A DNA stretch of 64,000 nucleotides from Lutibacter sp. A80 (GTDB lineage: Bacteria; Bacteroidota; Bacteroidia; Flavobacteriales; Flavobacteriaceae): positions 1,267,501 to 1,331,500 of the forward strand of contig NZ_CP092480.1 in assembly GCF_022429645.1 (NCBI RefSeq). Direction: 5' to 3'. Position 1 is the stretch's first letter, and each line of letters begins with the position of its first letter. Shown here in pieces: positions 26,228 through 35,811 of the stretch. The position numbers and the translations under genes were made by a program. Under the pieces are notes generated by a model. It made no database searches. It was not told the origin of the DNA and worked only from the letters and a program-made list of their open reading frames with translations.

Positions 26228-28672
26228 TTAGTTCAGTTTAATAACCACTTCCTGTTCTACAGTTTTTGAAGACACTTTTAATTTTACATTATTATCAACA
26301 GAATTCATAATCTTAATAATTACTAAACATTTTCCTTTTTTAGTGAATCTTGAAGTAGTATTAAAGTTATCAGTTGTATCATTTATACTTCCGTTTGAAA
26401 TACCAATTATTTCTCCACCACCTTCAATATGAAAGTTTAATACAGTTTCTTTATGGCTTATTAAATTTTCTTTTTCATCTACTACTTCAACCTCAACCTG
26501 TACAATATCTCCTCTTTTCAACCCTTCTTTTTTATAGATATTAAAATTAAAATGATGAGGTTTACCTGCTGTATTTAAAACAAATTCACATACTTCTTTT
26601 CCATTAATAATTCCTACTGCTTTTATAGAACCTGGCTGATAATTAATAGCTCTCCACTTCATAATAAAATTATCAATTTCCGATAATTTTTTATTCCCTA
26701 ATTTCTTTCCGTTTAAATATAAATCTACTGAATCACAATTTGTATAAGTTACTAAATCGTAAGCTTTTCCTTTTTCAAAATTCCAAGTTGCATTCATTGG
26801 TGGTACACCCCAACGTCCAGATGTGGAAAAATCGTCAGCATCACCTTCATAAACCGCTATTCTAACTATAGGTTTTTCAGACCAAAAGGCTTCATATAGA
26901 TACGAAACTTCTTTTCTAAAACCTGCTAAATCGAGTAAACCACTGTCAGAGCCAAGTTTTGGGTATTTTTTAGATTCTCCTAAATAATCAATACCAGACC
27001 ACAAAAACAACCCCATATTAAAGTCATTCTTCAAAACATCTAACCAAGGTGATTTTTCTATATTAGCAAATCTTTTTTCAGGTGTACTATTAAAGTACAC
27101 ATAACTTTCAGTACTTATATATAGTTTTCCAAGTGTACGACTTCCTATTTCTTTACACCATTGTTCTCCATAATTTAAAGCTATTAAATCCATATAGGAA
27201 CAACTTTCAATAATATCATTTACTTTTTTTACAGGATCTCCATCTTTTCCTCTTTCCATTCCAGATATCACCGGGCGTGTTGGATCTAGAGTTCTAACAA
27301 AACTTGCATATTTTTTTAATCCATAATTTTGTCGATTATCTCCTGGACTATGGTTTTCATTTCCTACACTCCAAATAATAACACTTGGATGATTTCTATC
27401 TCTAAAAATAGTTTGCTGATAATTTTTCTGCCATTCAAGATAAAAATAAGGATCACCAAAACCATTTGGGTTAAAAAAACTACTTTTCTTTGTGTTCCAA
27501 GGTACATTATCATACCATTTATCTACAAATTCATTCATTACTAAGAACCCCATTTCATCACATAAATCCATAAATTCTGGAGCAGCTGGATTGTGAGCTG
27601 TTCTAATAGCATTACACCCAATACCCTTTAAAATTTTTAATCTTCGTTCCCAAACTTCAATAGGCACAGCAGCACCTAAAACTCCAGCATCATGATGTAG
27701 ACAAACACCTTTCATTTTTATGTTTTCACCATTTAAAAAGAACCCTTTTTCTGCATCAAAGCGAATGCTACGAATACCAAAATTTGATTTATAATCATCT
27801 ACTACTCTTGTATCAACTACTAGTTGAGTAATTGCAATGTACATATTAGGAGTTCTATCGCTCCATAAGCTTGGTGAATCAATTGTTATTTGTTGCTCAA
27901 AAGTGTATTTTTTCAAGAGCCTGGCATTAACTTCTGTTTCAGTAAAACCTACATTTTCACCTTTTGAATTATATATGGTAGTTTGCAAAATGAAATCTAC
28001 ATTTCCTCTAAAATTTTCAACAGTAGTTTCAATATTTACAATTGCTTTTTCCTTTGACACTTTTGGTGTTGTAATATAAGTACCCCAATTAGCAACATGT
28101 AATTTATCTGAAATTAACAACCATGTATTTCTATAAATACCAGATCCTGAGTACCATCTACAATTTGGTTGTATAGAATTATCTACTTTTACCGCTATAA
28201 CATTCTTTTCTCCAAACTTTAAATAGGGTGAAATATCAAAATAAAAACTTGTATACCCATCATATTGAATTCCAACATGTTCTCCGTTAATCCAAACTTG
28301 AGAGTGTCTATAAGCACCGTCAAATTGAATTTCAACATGCTTATTTTTGTAATTATCGGGTAGATTAAATTCTTTTCTATACCAACCTATTCCTCCTGGC
28401 AGCCAAGCATTCCTTCCTGAATTTTCTTTACTAAACTCATATTCAACACTCCAATCATGCGGTAAATCAATATTTCGCCAATTAGCATCATTAAAATCCT
28501 CATTACTAAATTCTATAGCATCGTCTAATATAAATTTCCAATTTTTATTGAAGTTTTTTTTTATTCGCACATCCAAACCAGGTTTAATCTGTGCAGTTAT
28601 GTTAACCGATAATAAAATAAAAAGAATTAAATTGTTTATTTTTTTAAAACTCATTTTAAATATATTATTCAA
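26228..28672 (-). CDS. GH2 family beta-galactosidase-like enzyme
   Basis: 814 residues with a signal peptide (NITAQ). GH2 order: sugar-binding jelly roll (about 40-190, with DLPHDWSVE and SGSGIYRNTWL), Ig-like domain (200-300), TIM barrel (300-600) and C-terminal Ig-like domains including DUF4982-type. The acid/base is Glu439 in VGNENHS and the nucleophile Glu522 in ISTESYV. It should remove terminal beta-linked galactose in the periplasm after desulfation. ATG 28672 overlaps the preceding stop by 8 bp; an ATG at 28654 (MSFKKINN) would also give a good signal peptide. It is the last gene of the sulfatase-GH2 operon. Confidence 0.88.
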   Translation of the reverse strand: MNNIFKMSFKKINNLILFILLSVNITAQIKPGLDVRIKKNFNKNWKFILDDAIEFSNEDFNDANWRNIDLPHDWSVEYEFSKENSGRNAWLPGGIGWYRKEFNLPDNYKNKHVEIQFDGAYRHSQVWINGEHVGIQYDGYTSFYFDISPYLKFGEKNVIAVKVDNSIQPNCRWYSGSGIYRNTWLLISDKLHVANWGTYITTPKVSKEKAIVNIETTVENFRGNVDFILQTTIYNSKGENVGFTETEVNARLLKKYTFEQQITIDSPSLWSDRTPNMYIAITQLVVDTRVVDDYKSNFGIRSIRFDAEKGFFLNGENIKMKGVCLHHDAGVLGAAVPIEVWERRLKILKGIGCNAIRTAHNPAAPEFMDLCDEMGFLVMNEFVDKWYDNVPWNTKKSSFFNPNGFGDPYFYLEWQKNYQQTIFRDRNHPSVIIWSVGNENHSPGDNRQNYGLKKYASFVRTLDPTRPVISGMERGKDGDPVKKVNDIIESCSYMDLIALNYGEQWCKEIGSRTLGKLYISTESYVYFNSTPEKRFANIEKSPWLDVLKNDFNMGLFLWSGIDYLGESKKYPKLGSDSGLLDLAGFRKEVSYLYEAFWSEKPIVRIAVYEGDADDFSTSGRWGVPPMNATWNFEKGKAYDLVTYTNCDSVDLYLNGKKLGNKKLSEIDNFIMKWRAINYQPGSIKAVGIINGKEVCEFVLNTAGKPHHFNFNIYKKEGLKRGDIVQVEVEVVDEKENLISHKETVLNFHIEGGGEIIGISNGSINDTTDNFNTTSRFTKKGKCLVIIKIMNSVDNNVKLKVSSKTVEQEVVIKLN

Positions 28673-31004
28673 TATTTAACTCTAATTCACCTAATAAATC
28701 TCTTGATTTTACCGATACTTTTGTTTTCCCTATTTTAGCTCCAATTCTAATCAATGCTGTTGCAATACCTGCTTCAGCTGTAACTTTCCCAACGTTCATC
28801 ACTTCTATATTTTCACCAAAGTTTAATTCAACTTCTTCTGAAAAATCAGGAACTATAGTTCCGTTTTCATCAACCGCAGCAATGTATAAAAATAATACAT
28901 CATTTACTCCAGCTTCTGGGGCTTTGCCACTTTCGTCCAACCAAACTTTTAAACTTGTTGCTTTTTTGGGTGTGATTACTATATCTTCTGCAACTTTTTT
29001 ACCATTAATAAATCCTTCTGCTTTTAGGGTTCCTGCTTCAAAAGAACCAACATTAAAGGTAAATGGTGGATGATTTAAATTGGTTGTATTCTTATCTGAA
29101 TCTGGTTGTTGCGTTGCAATTAATTTATCATTTAAAAATAATTTTACTTCATCACAGTTTGAATACACTTTTACATCAATAGGTGATTTTTCGTTCCAAT
29201 ATGTTGCAAGTTTTAAAACTACACCATCTTTAACGGTTCTCTGACTTTGATAAAAATAATATCCAAATTTGGGTAATCTAAAAATATCCATTAAGCCAGA
29301 GTATTCTATATCATCATGGTATCCACGATTATAATCATACATTACCCAGTAACTATCTGAATAAGCTTTTGTATTTAAATTATCGTTATGAGCTTCTTGA
29401 ACATTATATGCTTGTTGTAATAAACCAACCTCACCATTTGCACGTGGTTGTCTACTACTCATTTCATCTCTTAATTCATTTGGTAAGTTATCTTGATTTA
29501 AACCAGCATTTTTAGAATAATATTCCCAATCTCCATATTCTGAAACTGAATATGGCTGATTCTCTTTTAAATCATGTGGATGTAAAATTCTATGTTGGCG
29601 CGCTTGCAAATAAATATCATAAACATCATCCATCCATCCACAAGAGTATACGTGTTCTCCTGGATACTCTGCATGTACAATTTTGTTGAGTTCTTCCATA
29701 AAAAAGATAGGCATTTTTGTTTCGTTCAAAGAAACTTCCCAAGCTAAAACACTCGGTCTATTTCTATCTCTACGAATTAAATTTGTAGCAGATTTATAAC
29801 AGTAGTCTCTAAAAGAATCGGTATCATTATAAAACTGCCACCCCATAATTGCATTAATTACAACTATTCCTAATTCATCACAAGCATCCATAAATGCCGG
29901 TGAATGTGGGTAGTGAGATAATCTTATGTAATTGAAACCTCCATCTTTAATTTTTTTAGCATCTCTATATTGGGCATTGTCAGATAAAGCATAACCTATA
30001 AAAGGATATTCTTGATGGCGATTTACACCTCTTAAAAATGTTTTTTCACCATTTATATATAACTCATCGTTTTTAAAAGTAAATTCTCTAATTCCAAAAC
30101 GCGTAGTTTTTTTATCTACAATATCTCCATTTATTAAAACTGAAGTTTCTAAATGGTATAAATTTGGATCTTTTGGAGACCAAAGTTTTGCATTTACAAT
30201 GGATATTTGTTCTTCTAATTCAACATCTGATTCTGCCATAATTGAAACATCAGATGAAGTCACTTCTTTAACCAATTCATTTTTATAATAAACAGCATGT
30301 TTTAATTCTAAATTACTAGCGTTTCTATCTTCATTTACAATATGAGTTTTTACATTTATAGTAGATTCTTCTTTAGAAACTTTTGGATATGTAATAAAAA
30401 TACCACCACCTGCTACTTTGTTTGCTACAATTGGGTTTGAAATATATACGTTGTTTTTTACTGTTAACCAAGCGTTTCTATACAAACCTCCATACATATT
30501 AAAGTCTAATCTTTTTAATGGTTTAGGACCAGTTACCAAATTATCGGTATTATCCAATCTAACAGCAATTACATTTTTATCACCACTTTTTAAATAATTT
30601 GTAATATCAACTACTACTGGTAAATATCCTCCATGATGCGATGAAACCTCTAATCCATTTATCCATATTTTAGAATAGTTCATAGCTGCTTCTAATTCTA
30701 AAAACACCTTCTTATCCGATTCATTTTTTGGAACATCAAAAACTTTACGATACCAACAAATTCCTTGCCATTGGTTATTTACAACAAGTGGTTCAATATT
30801 TGCTGTGTGCGGCAAACTAACTTGTTGCCAACTTGAGTCATCAAACTCAATTGAATGCATTTTATCTTCATTAAGATTGGAGTCACTCAATAATTTAAAT
30901 TTCCAATCTGAATTTATACTTATTTTATGTGTTGTACCTTTTTTACAAGATTGTAAAGCAACTACTGTAAAAAATAAAATTCCAATTAATTTAACAATTC
31001 TCAT
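28665..31004 (-). CDS. GH2 family beta-galactosidase-like lipoprotein
   Basis: 779 residues with lipoprotein signal LQSC (Cys20). GH2 domains in order: jelly roll with VSLPHTANIEP and GGLYRNAWL, Ig-like, TIM barrel (LRGVNRHQEYP near 324) and a C-terminal Ig-like region. The acid/base is Glu428 in EVSLNETK and the nucleophile Glu489 in SVSEYGDW. The acid/base context (SLNE) differs from the neighbour's VGNE, so the two GH2 enzymes are not recent duplicates and likely recognise different substituents. It overlaps the downstream GH2 by 8 bp and follows a sulfatase by 7 bp. Confidence 0.88.
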   Translation of the reverse strand: MRIVKLIGILFFTVVALQSCKKGTTHKISINSDWKFKLLSDSNLNEDKMHSIEFDDSSWQQVSLPHTANIEPLVVNNQWQGICWYRKVFDVPKNESDKKVFLELEAAMNYSKIWINGLEVSSHHGGYLPVVVDITNYLKSGDKNVIAVRLDNTDNLVTGPKPLKRLDFNMYGGLYRNAWLTVKNNVYISNPIVANKVAGGGIFITYPKVSKEESTINVKTHIVNEDRNASNLELKHAVYYKNELVKEVTSSDVSIMAESDVELEEQISIVNAKLWSPKDPNLYHLETSVLINGDIVDKKTTRFGIREFTFKNDELYINGEKTFLRGVNRHQEYPFIGYALSDNAQYRDAKKIKDGGFNYIRLSHYPHSPAFMDACDELGIVVINAIMGWQFYNDTDSFRDYCYKSATNLIRRDRNRPSVLAWEVSLNETKMPIFFMEELNKIVHAEYPGEHVYSCGWMDDVYDIYLQARQHRILHPHDLKENQPYSVSEYGDWEYYSKNAGLNQDNLPNELRDEMSSRQPRANGEVGLLQQAYNVQEAHNDNLNTKAYSDSYWVMYDYNRGYHDDIEYSGLMDIFRLPKFGYYFYQSQRTVKDGVVLKLATYWNEKSPIDVKVYSNCDEVKLFLNDKLIATQQPDSDKNTTNLNHPPFTFNVGSFEAGTLKAEGFINGKKVAEDIVITPKKATSLKVWLDESGKAPEAGVNDVLFLYIAAVDENGTIVPDFSEEVELNFGENIEVMNVGKVTAEAGIATALIRIGAKIGKTKVSVKSRDLLGELELNIE

Positions 31005-31011
31005 CTATATA

Positions 31012-32526
31012 TTATTTTATTTGTTTTTTAATTTTTTTATATTCAGCACCATACTTCTTAAAACCAACTTCAACACCTTGTTGCATTTTCTTATAAACCT
31101 CAGGTTTTTCGGTTTTAATCCATTCTACTAAATCAACCGTGTTTTGTACTGATTTTGGTTCGTAAATATCACTTACTGGTTTAAACTCTTCATCATAAGC
31201 TTTTGTTTTTGCTCTCATCATTTTTAAAACTGAAGCATATTTTGGCTTATTAGCTAAATTCACTAGTTCTTGAGGGTCATTTTTCAAATTATATAATTCT
31301 TCAGAAGGTTTTGAATCTTCAAAAAAGAAACTTTGATTTTTATTTAATTTTCCTTCTTTTTTTAGACCTCTCATTATATGTACTGCTGGGCGATAAAACT
31401 CTAAATAAGCTTGATGTGCATCAAAAGGTATTTCTGGTTTATCGTTTCTAATATATTTCCATTCGTTTGAAGTAATTGCTCTCATTTTCTCTGGAATTTC
31501 ATCCCATAAATCACGTGCAGCATACACATACTCACGCTCAAAATCATTTGAAAACATAGGTTTACCACTCATATAATCTGGAATTTCAACACCTGCAAAA
31601 TCTAAAATAGTAGCAGTAATATCGGTTGAACTCACAACATCATCTCTTACTTGACCTCCTTCTAAACCTTTTGGATAATGAATAATATAAGGGATTCTCA
31701 ACCCTGCATCGTGTAAATATCCTTTTCCTTTAATATTACAACGCCCATTATCTCCAATAAAAATAACAATTGTATTATCTGCTAGCCCTTTATCTTCTAA
31801 TTCTTTAAAAATCATTCCTACTTCATTATCCATATATTCTACTTGATCTAAATATTTAGCCCAATCTAATCTAATAGCAGGATCATCTGCATAATATTCA
31901 GGTAACACTACATCATTTGGATTTACTGGGTGGACAGATTTCTCACGAACCTCATTCCACCATTCGCCTCTATGAGTTACAACTAATTGAATTTGAGCAA
32001 AAAATGGTTCATCAGATTTTTTAATTGTATCGTATTTATCAAACAGTCCAAATTTTGTTTTTCCATCCCATTCCCCTATTGGTTCATGCTTAAAATTCAC
32101 ATCAATCTTTCTACCTTTTTTCATTACTGATTGATTTCCCAAAATAGTAGTATATCCAGCCTCTCTTAATTTTTGAGTAAATGGTGTAAATTGGCTATCT
32201 AAAGGAACATCTCTATTACTTCTATGGTTGTGTGAATTTGTTTTTACTTGATGTGTACCAATCATCATTGCAGATCTACTTGGAGAACAAATAGAATTGG
32301 TTACAAAACAATTATTGAACTTAACACCTTCTGCTGCCATTTTATTTAGATTTGGAGTTTTTACGGCGGGCATTCCATAACACTCTAAATCGGTACTCAT
32401 ATCTTCGGCCATAATCCAAATAATATTTGGTTTTTTAACTTCAACACTTTCCTCTTCTTTTGATTTACAACTTGTTAAGTTTATGGCTAAAAATAACAAG
32501 AAAGGATAGACTATTATATTTTTCAT
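31012..32526 (-). CDS. S1-family sulfatase, lipoprotein
   Basis: 504 residues with lipoprotein signal LTSC (Cys20) then KSKEEE. IMAEDMSTDLECYG replaces the usual DD start, a feature of one S1 group; CSPSRSAMMIG carries formylglycine precursor Cys80; GDNGRC and DLWDEIPEKMRAI follow. The same N-terminal style (IIAEDLSPFMGCYG) occurs in the sulfatase at 48484-50025, so these two belong to one subgroup. It sits between another sulfatase (13-bp gap) and the GH2 lipoprotein gene. Confidence 0.92.
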   Translation of the reverse strand: MKNIIVYPFLLFLAINLTSCKSKEEESVEVKKPNIIWIMAEDMSTDLECYGMPAVKTPNLNKMAAEGVKFNNCFVTNSICSPSRSAMMIGTHQVKTNSHNHRSNRDVPLDSQFTPFTQKLREAGYTTILGNQSVMKKGRKIDVNFKHEPIGEWDGKTKFGLFDKYDTIKKSDEPFFAQIQLVVTHRGEWWNEVREKSVHPVNPNDVVLPEYYADDPAIRLDWAKYLDQVEYMDNEVGMIFKELEDKGLADNTIVIFIGDNGRCNIKGKGYLHDAGLRIPYIIHYPKGLEGGQVRDDVVSSTDITATILDFAGVEIPDYMSGKPMFSNDFEREYVYAARDLWDEIPEKMRAITSNEWKYIRNDKPEIPFDAHQAYLEFYRPAVHIMRGLKKEGKLNKNQSFFFEDSKPSEELYNLKNDPQELVNLANKPKYASVLKMMRAKTKAYDEEFKPVSDIYEPKSVQNTVDLVEWIKTEKPEVYKKMQQGVEVGFKKYGAEYKKIKKQIK

Positions 32527-32539
32527 TTAAATCTGTTTT

Positions 32540-33964
32540 TTATTTAAAAACGCCTCCTGAATAAGGCCAGTGTTCATCTTTAACACTCGCTTTTCTTAAA
32601 ATCTCATTTGCTTTTCTAACAATTTCTGGATGGGCATTAGAAATATCGTTTTGCTCGTATAAATCTTTTTCTAAATCGTAAATTTCTGTATGATAATTGT
32701 CTCCATATCTTACAGCTTTCCATTTTCCAAAACGAGTAGCCTGACGGAAGCCTTTAACACTTTTACCTTCTTGAATTTCCCAATATAAATAATCATGTTT
32801 TTTTTGTGGTTTTCCAAACAACTCAGGTACTATTGAAATACCATCTGTTTGTTTTGGAGCTTCTATTCCTGCAATTTCTGCTAGAGTTGGCATAATATCG
32901 TAAAACGTTGATGGATGGTTAGACTCGCCTGGTTTAATTTTATCTTTCCAATAAGCAATCATTGGTACACGAACACCACCTTCATAAACATCTCTTTTAT
33001 ATCCATTTAAATTTCCTGAGCTATTAAAAAATCGATAATCGTGATGATTCTCATTAGTAGGTCCGTTATCACTTGAATAAATAATTATTGTATTTTCTAA
33101 TTCTCCTCTTTCTTCTAACTTAGAGAATAAACGTTTAATTTGAGTATCTAACATTGTTATACGGGCAGCATGACGTCTTTCTATCTCAGGCCACTCTTCA
33201 ATTTTATCTAGATATAAATCATTTTTACTTAAAAAGTATTCATGTGCATGTGGAATTCTGTAAGACATGTATAAAAAGAATGGTTTATCTTCATCTTTAT
33301 TATCTAAATAATCTAATGCAAAATTGGTTCTAAACTCATCTAAACAAGAGTAATCATTATAATTATAAAAAATAGAATCTTGATTATTATTTACCCAATG
33401 AACACGTTCATCTATCTCATTCCCATTTTTATCTTCTCCCCATTGTTCTTGAACAGCATAATCAAAACCTCTTCCTTTAGCCCAAGTACTTACATCTTCT
33501 GGCACACCTAAATGCCATTTACCAATCATTGCTGATTGGTACCCTGCTTCTTTTAACATTTCAGGAATTATAATTTCAGATTTTTTAAGTGGAACTCTAT
33601 CCCATTTATTGTTTATATTCCCTTTATTTCCTCTTATACTTGCATGTCCAGTATGTTTTCCTGTCATTAACACAGCTCTAGAAGGTGAACAAACTGAAGT
33701 ACCAGCATAAAAGTCTGTAAACCGTAAACCTTTACTAGCCAAATCATCTAAAAAAGGGGTTTTTATAGTTTGTTGTCCGTAAGCACCTAATTCACCATAC
33801 CCCATATCATCAGCTAATAAAAAAACAATATTAGGTTTACTTAATTTCTTAGCTTTTTGGGAAGTATTAACTTGTTTAATCTCTTTTTTTGCTTCATTCT
33901 TATTACAAGAAATTAACAGAATAACTCCGGTAAAGACAATTAATAACTGCTTAAATAATTTCAT
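32540..33964 (-). CDS. S1-family sulfatase, lipoprotein
   Basis: 474 residues from the ATG at 33964, chosen because it directly starts a lipoprotein signal (MKLFKQLLIVF, ending LISC) and leaves a 17-bp gap. The longer frame to 34012 would overlap the upstream sulfatase. ADDMGYGELG, CSPSRAVLMTG (formylglycine Cys92 in this numbering), GKWHLG and SSDNGP are intact. It is close to the sulfatase at 14270-15727 in several blocks. Confidence 0.92.
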   Translation of the reverse strand: MKLFKQLLIVFTGVILLISCNKNEAKKEIKQVNTSQKAKKLSKPNIVFLLADDMGYGELGAYGQQTIKTPFLDDLASKGLRFTDFYAGTSVCSPSRAVLMTGKHTGHASIRGNKGNINNKWDRVPLKKSEIIIPEMLKEAGYQSAMIGKWHLGVPEDVSTWAKGRGFDYAVQEQWGEDKNGNEIDERVHWVNNNQDSIFYNYNDYSCLDEFRTNFALDYLDNKDEDKPFFLYMSYRIPHAHEYFLSKNDLYLDKIEEWPEIERRHAARITMLDTQIKRLFSKLEERGELENTIIIYSSDNGPTNENHHDYRFFNSSGNLNGYKRDVYEGGVRVPMIAYWKDKIKPGESNHPSTFYDIMPTLAEIAGIEAPKQTDGISIVPELFGKPQKKHDYLYWEIQEGKSVKGFRQATRFGKWKAVRYGDNYHTEIYDLEKDLYEQNDISNAHPEIVRKANEILRKASVKDEHWPYSGGVFK

Positions 33965-33981
33965 TTTATATTTGTTTTTGT

Positions 33982-35361
33982 TTAGTACACTGGAACAGCT
34001 TCTTTTTCCCAATTAGCAATAGCAATTTTTAATGTTTCTTCAATTTCTAAACCTTTTCCTATTAAATCATTCTTTTCACTTATATCTTTAGTAACATTAA
34101 ATAATTGAAATTTCCCACTATGATATTTAATCAGTTTCCAATCTCCATCAATTACAGCTGCATACTGATCTTCATAACTTCTAAAGAAAAATAACTTACG
34201 ACTTTCAAATTTTTGTTCTTTAATAATTGGCATTAAACTTTTCCCTTGAATACCTTCTCCATCAAACTTTTCACCTGAAGCTATCTCCATTATAGTTGGA
34301 TATAAATCAATAGATTGTACAGGTATTTCAGTTACACTTTTAGCTTTTGTAACTCCGGGATAAAATACTATAAAAGGAACACGTGCCCCACCTTCACCTA
34401 AAGTATTACCACCTTTTTTACCTCCACTTAGAGGAGCATTAGAATACGCTCCACCTTGGTCTGAAATTAAAATAATTACAGTATTATCAGCAATTCCCTT
34501 TTCTTCTAAAGCTTTTCTAACCTCTCCTACTGATTTGTCTAACGTTTCAACCATTGCTCCATGATGTGCATACTTTCCTTCCATTCCCTTATCTTGGTAT
34601 TTTTTTAATAATTGTTTTTTACCAATTGAAGGACCGTGAACGGTATAATACCAAAAAGACAACATAAAAGGGTCTTGTTTATCGTAATTCTTAATAAAAT
34701 CTGTAGCCTTATTAGTAAGCACTTCGGTTAAATAATCTCCTTCTTTCAATCCCGATTTTAAGAATCCTTTTGGATCATCTTCTGGCTTAAAAAATGGATA
34801 ATAATAATTTTTAGGATGCCCTGCATTAGTGGTTCCGTAAACTTCATCAAAACCTTGCTTATCTGGAAAATGAGCTTGATGACCTAAATGCCATTTTCCA
34901 ATAAACGCGTTGTAATATCCATATTCTTTTAAACGTTCTGCATAGGTTACCTCTTCTAAAGGCAGATAATTTATTGAAGGCATTTGAACGGGGTCTTTTG
35001 GCCACAAATTATACTTTTCTACTTCTGGATTACCCGAAATATGACGAGGCATCTCCATTCTAACAGACTCTTTACCTGTTAATATTGCTGCTCTACTAGG
35101 GCTACAAGTTGGTGTAGGAATGTAAGCTCTATTAAAATCTAATCCATCTCTTTTTAATTGATCAATATTTGGTGTTTCAAAAAGCGGATTCCTATAACCA
35201 ACATCTGCCCAACCCCAATCATCTACAAATAACAAAACAATATTTGGTTTTCTATTTTTTTTATCAGTTGAAACTTGTTGTTCACCTTGGTCTTTACAAG
35301 TTATAAATAGCATTGCAACAAAAGCTACAAATACGTTTAAGATTGTTTTTTTTGAAATCAT
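33982..35361 (-). CDS. S1-family sulfatase, lipoprotein
   Basis: 459 residues, lipoprotein signal FITC (Cys22) then KDQGE. FVDDWGWADVG gives metal ligands; CSPSRAAILTG carries Cys86, the formylglycine precursor; GKWHLG and SDQGG follow. It is first in the operon of three sulfatases and two GH2 enzymes. Its 450-bp upstream gap contains no regulon-type operator, only AT-rich sequence with no recognisable gene; the promoter was not identified. Confidence 0.92.
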   Translation of the reverse strand: MISKKTILNVFVAFVAMLFITCKDQGEQQVSTDKKNRKPNIVLLFVDDWGWADVGYRNPLFETPNIDQLKRDGLDFNRAYIPTPTCSPSRAAILTGKESVRMEMPRHISGNPEVEKYNLWPKDPVQMPSINYLPLEEVTYAERLKEYGYYNAFIGKWHLGHQAHFPDKQGFDEVYGTTNAGHPKNYYYPFFKPEDDPKGFLKSGLKEGDYLTEVLTNKATDFIKNYDKQDPFMLSFWYYTVHGPSIGKKQLLKKYQDKGMEGKYAHHGAMVETLDKSVGEVRKALEEKGIADNTVIILISDQGGAYSNAPLSGGKKGGNTLGEGGARVPFIVFYPGVTKAKSVTEIPVQSIDLYPTIMEIASGEKFDGEGIQGKSLMPIIKEQKFESRKLFFFRSYEDQYAAVIDGDWKLIKYHSGKFQLFNVTKDISEKNDLIGKGLEIEETLKIAIANWEKEAVPVY

Positions 35362-35811
35362 AAGTTATCTATCTGTATTATTTTCTTAAATCTGTTATAC
35401 ATTTTCAACAACGTAAAAGTGCCTCTATATCTTAATTAATATGTTTCTATTAGTTTAGAAAATGTATTTAACTGTAAATTTATTAGTAAATACCTTTAAA
35501 TTATAGTAAAAAACTACCTGATGATATTTAAAATTTATCTTTAAGAAATATGATATAAATTACATATATAATAAAAAGACTCTTTATATTTTAGAATATT
35601 AGTATACAAATTATGATAGGCACAAGATAATGGAGGAGTTACTTTTTAAGTTTTCTTAACTCTAATATAAATAATAGCATTTTGAAATTAAACCAACTTT
35701 AGATTATTCGAAACAAAAACCCTTTTATTTCAACAACTTAACATAACAAAACTAAAATAATTACTTATAATTTCTTATTTAGAACCTCTTCAATAACTTT
35801 TATTAATATGA

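Noticed and set aside
35362-35811. Regulon-type operator in the 450-bp gap before the three-sulfatase operon
   Set aside because: ACC-containing sites are present (A at 35492 and 35516) but 24 bp apart and without a matching CAAA box at 41 bp; the gap otherwise shows no gene or hairpin I trust.
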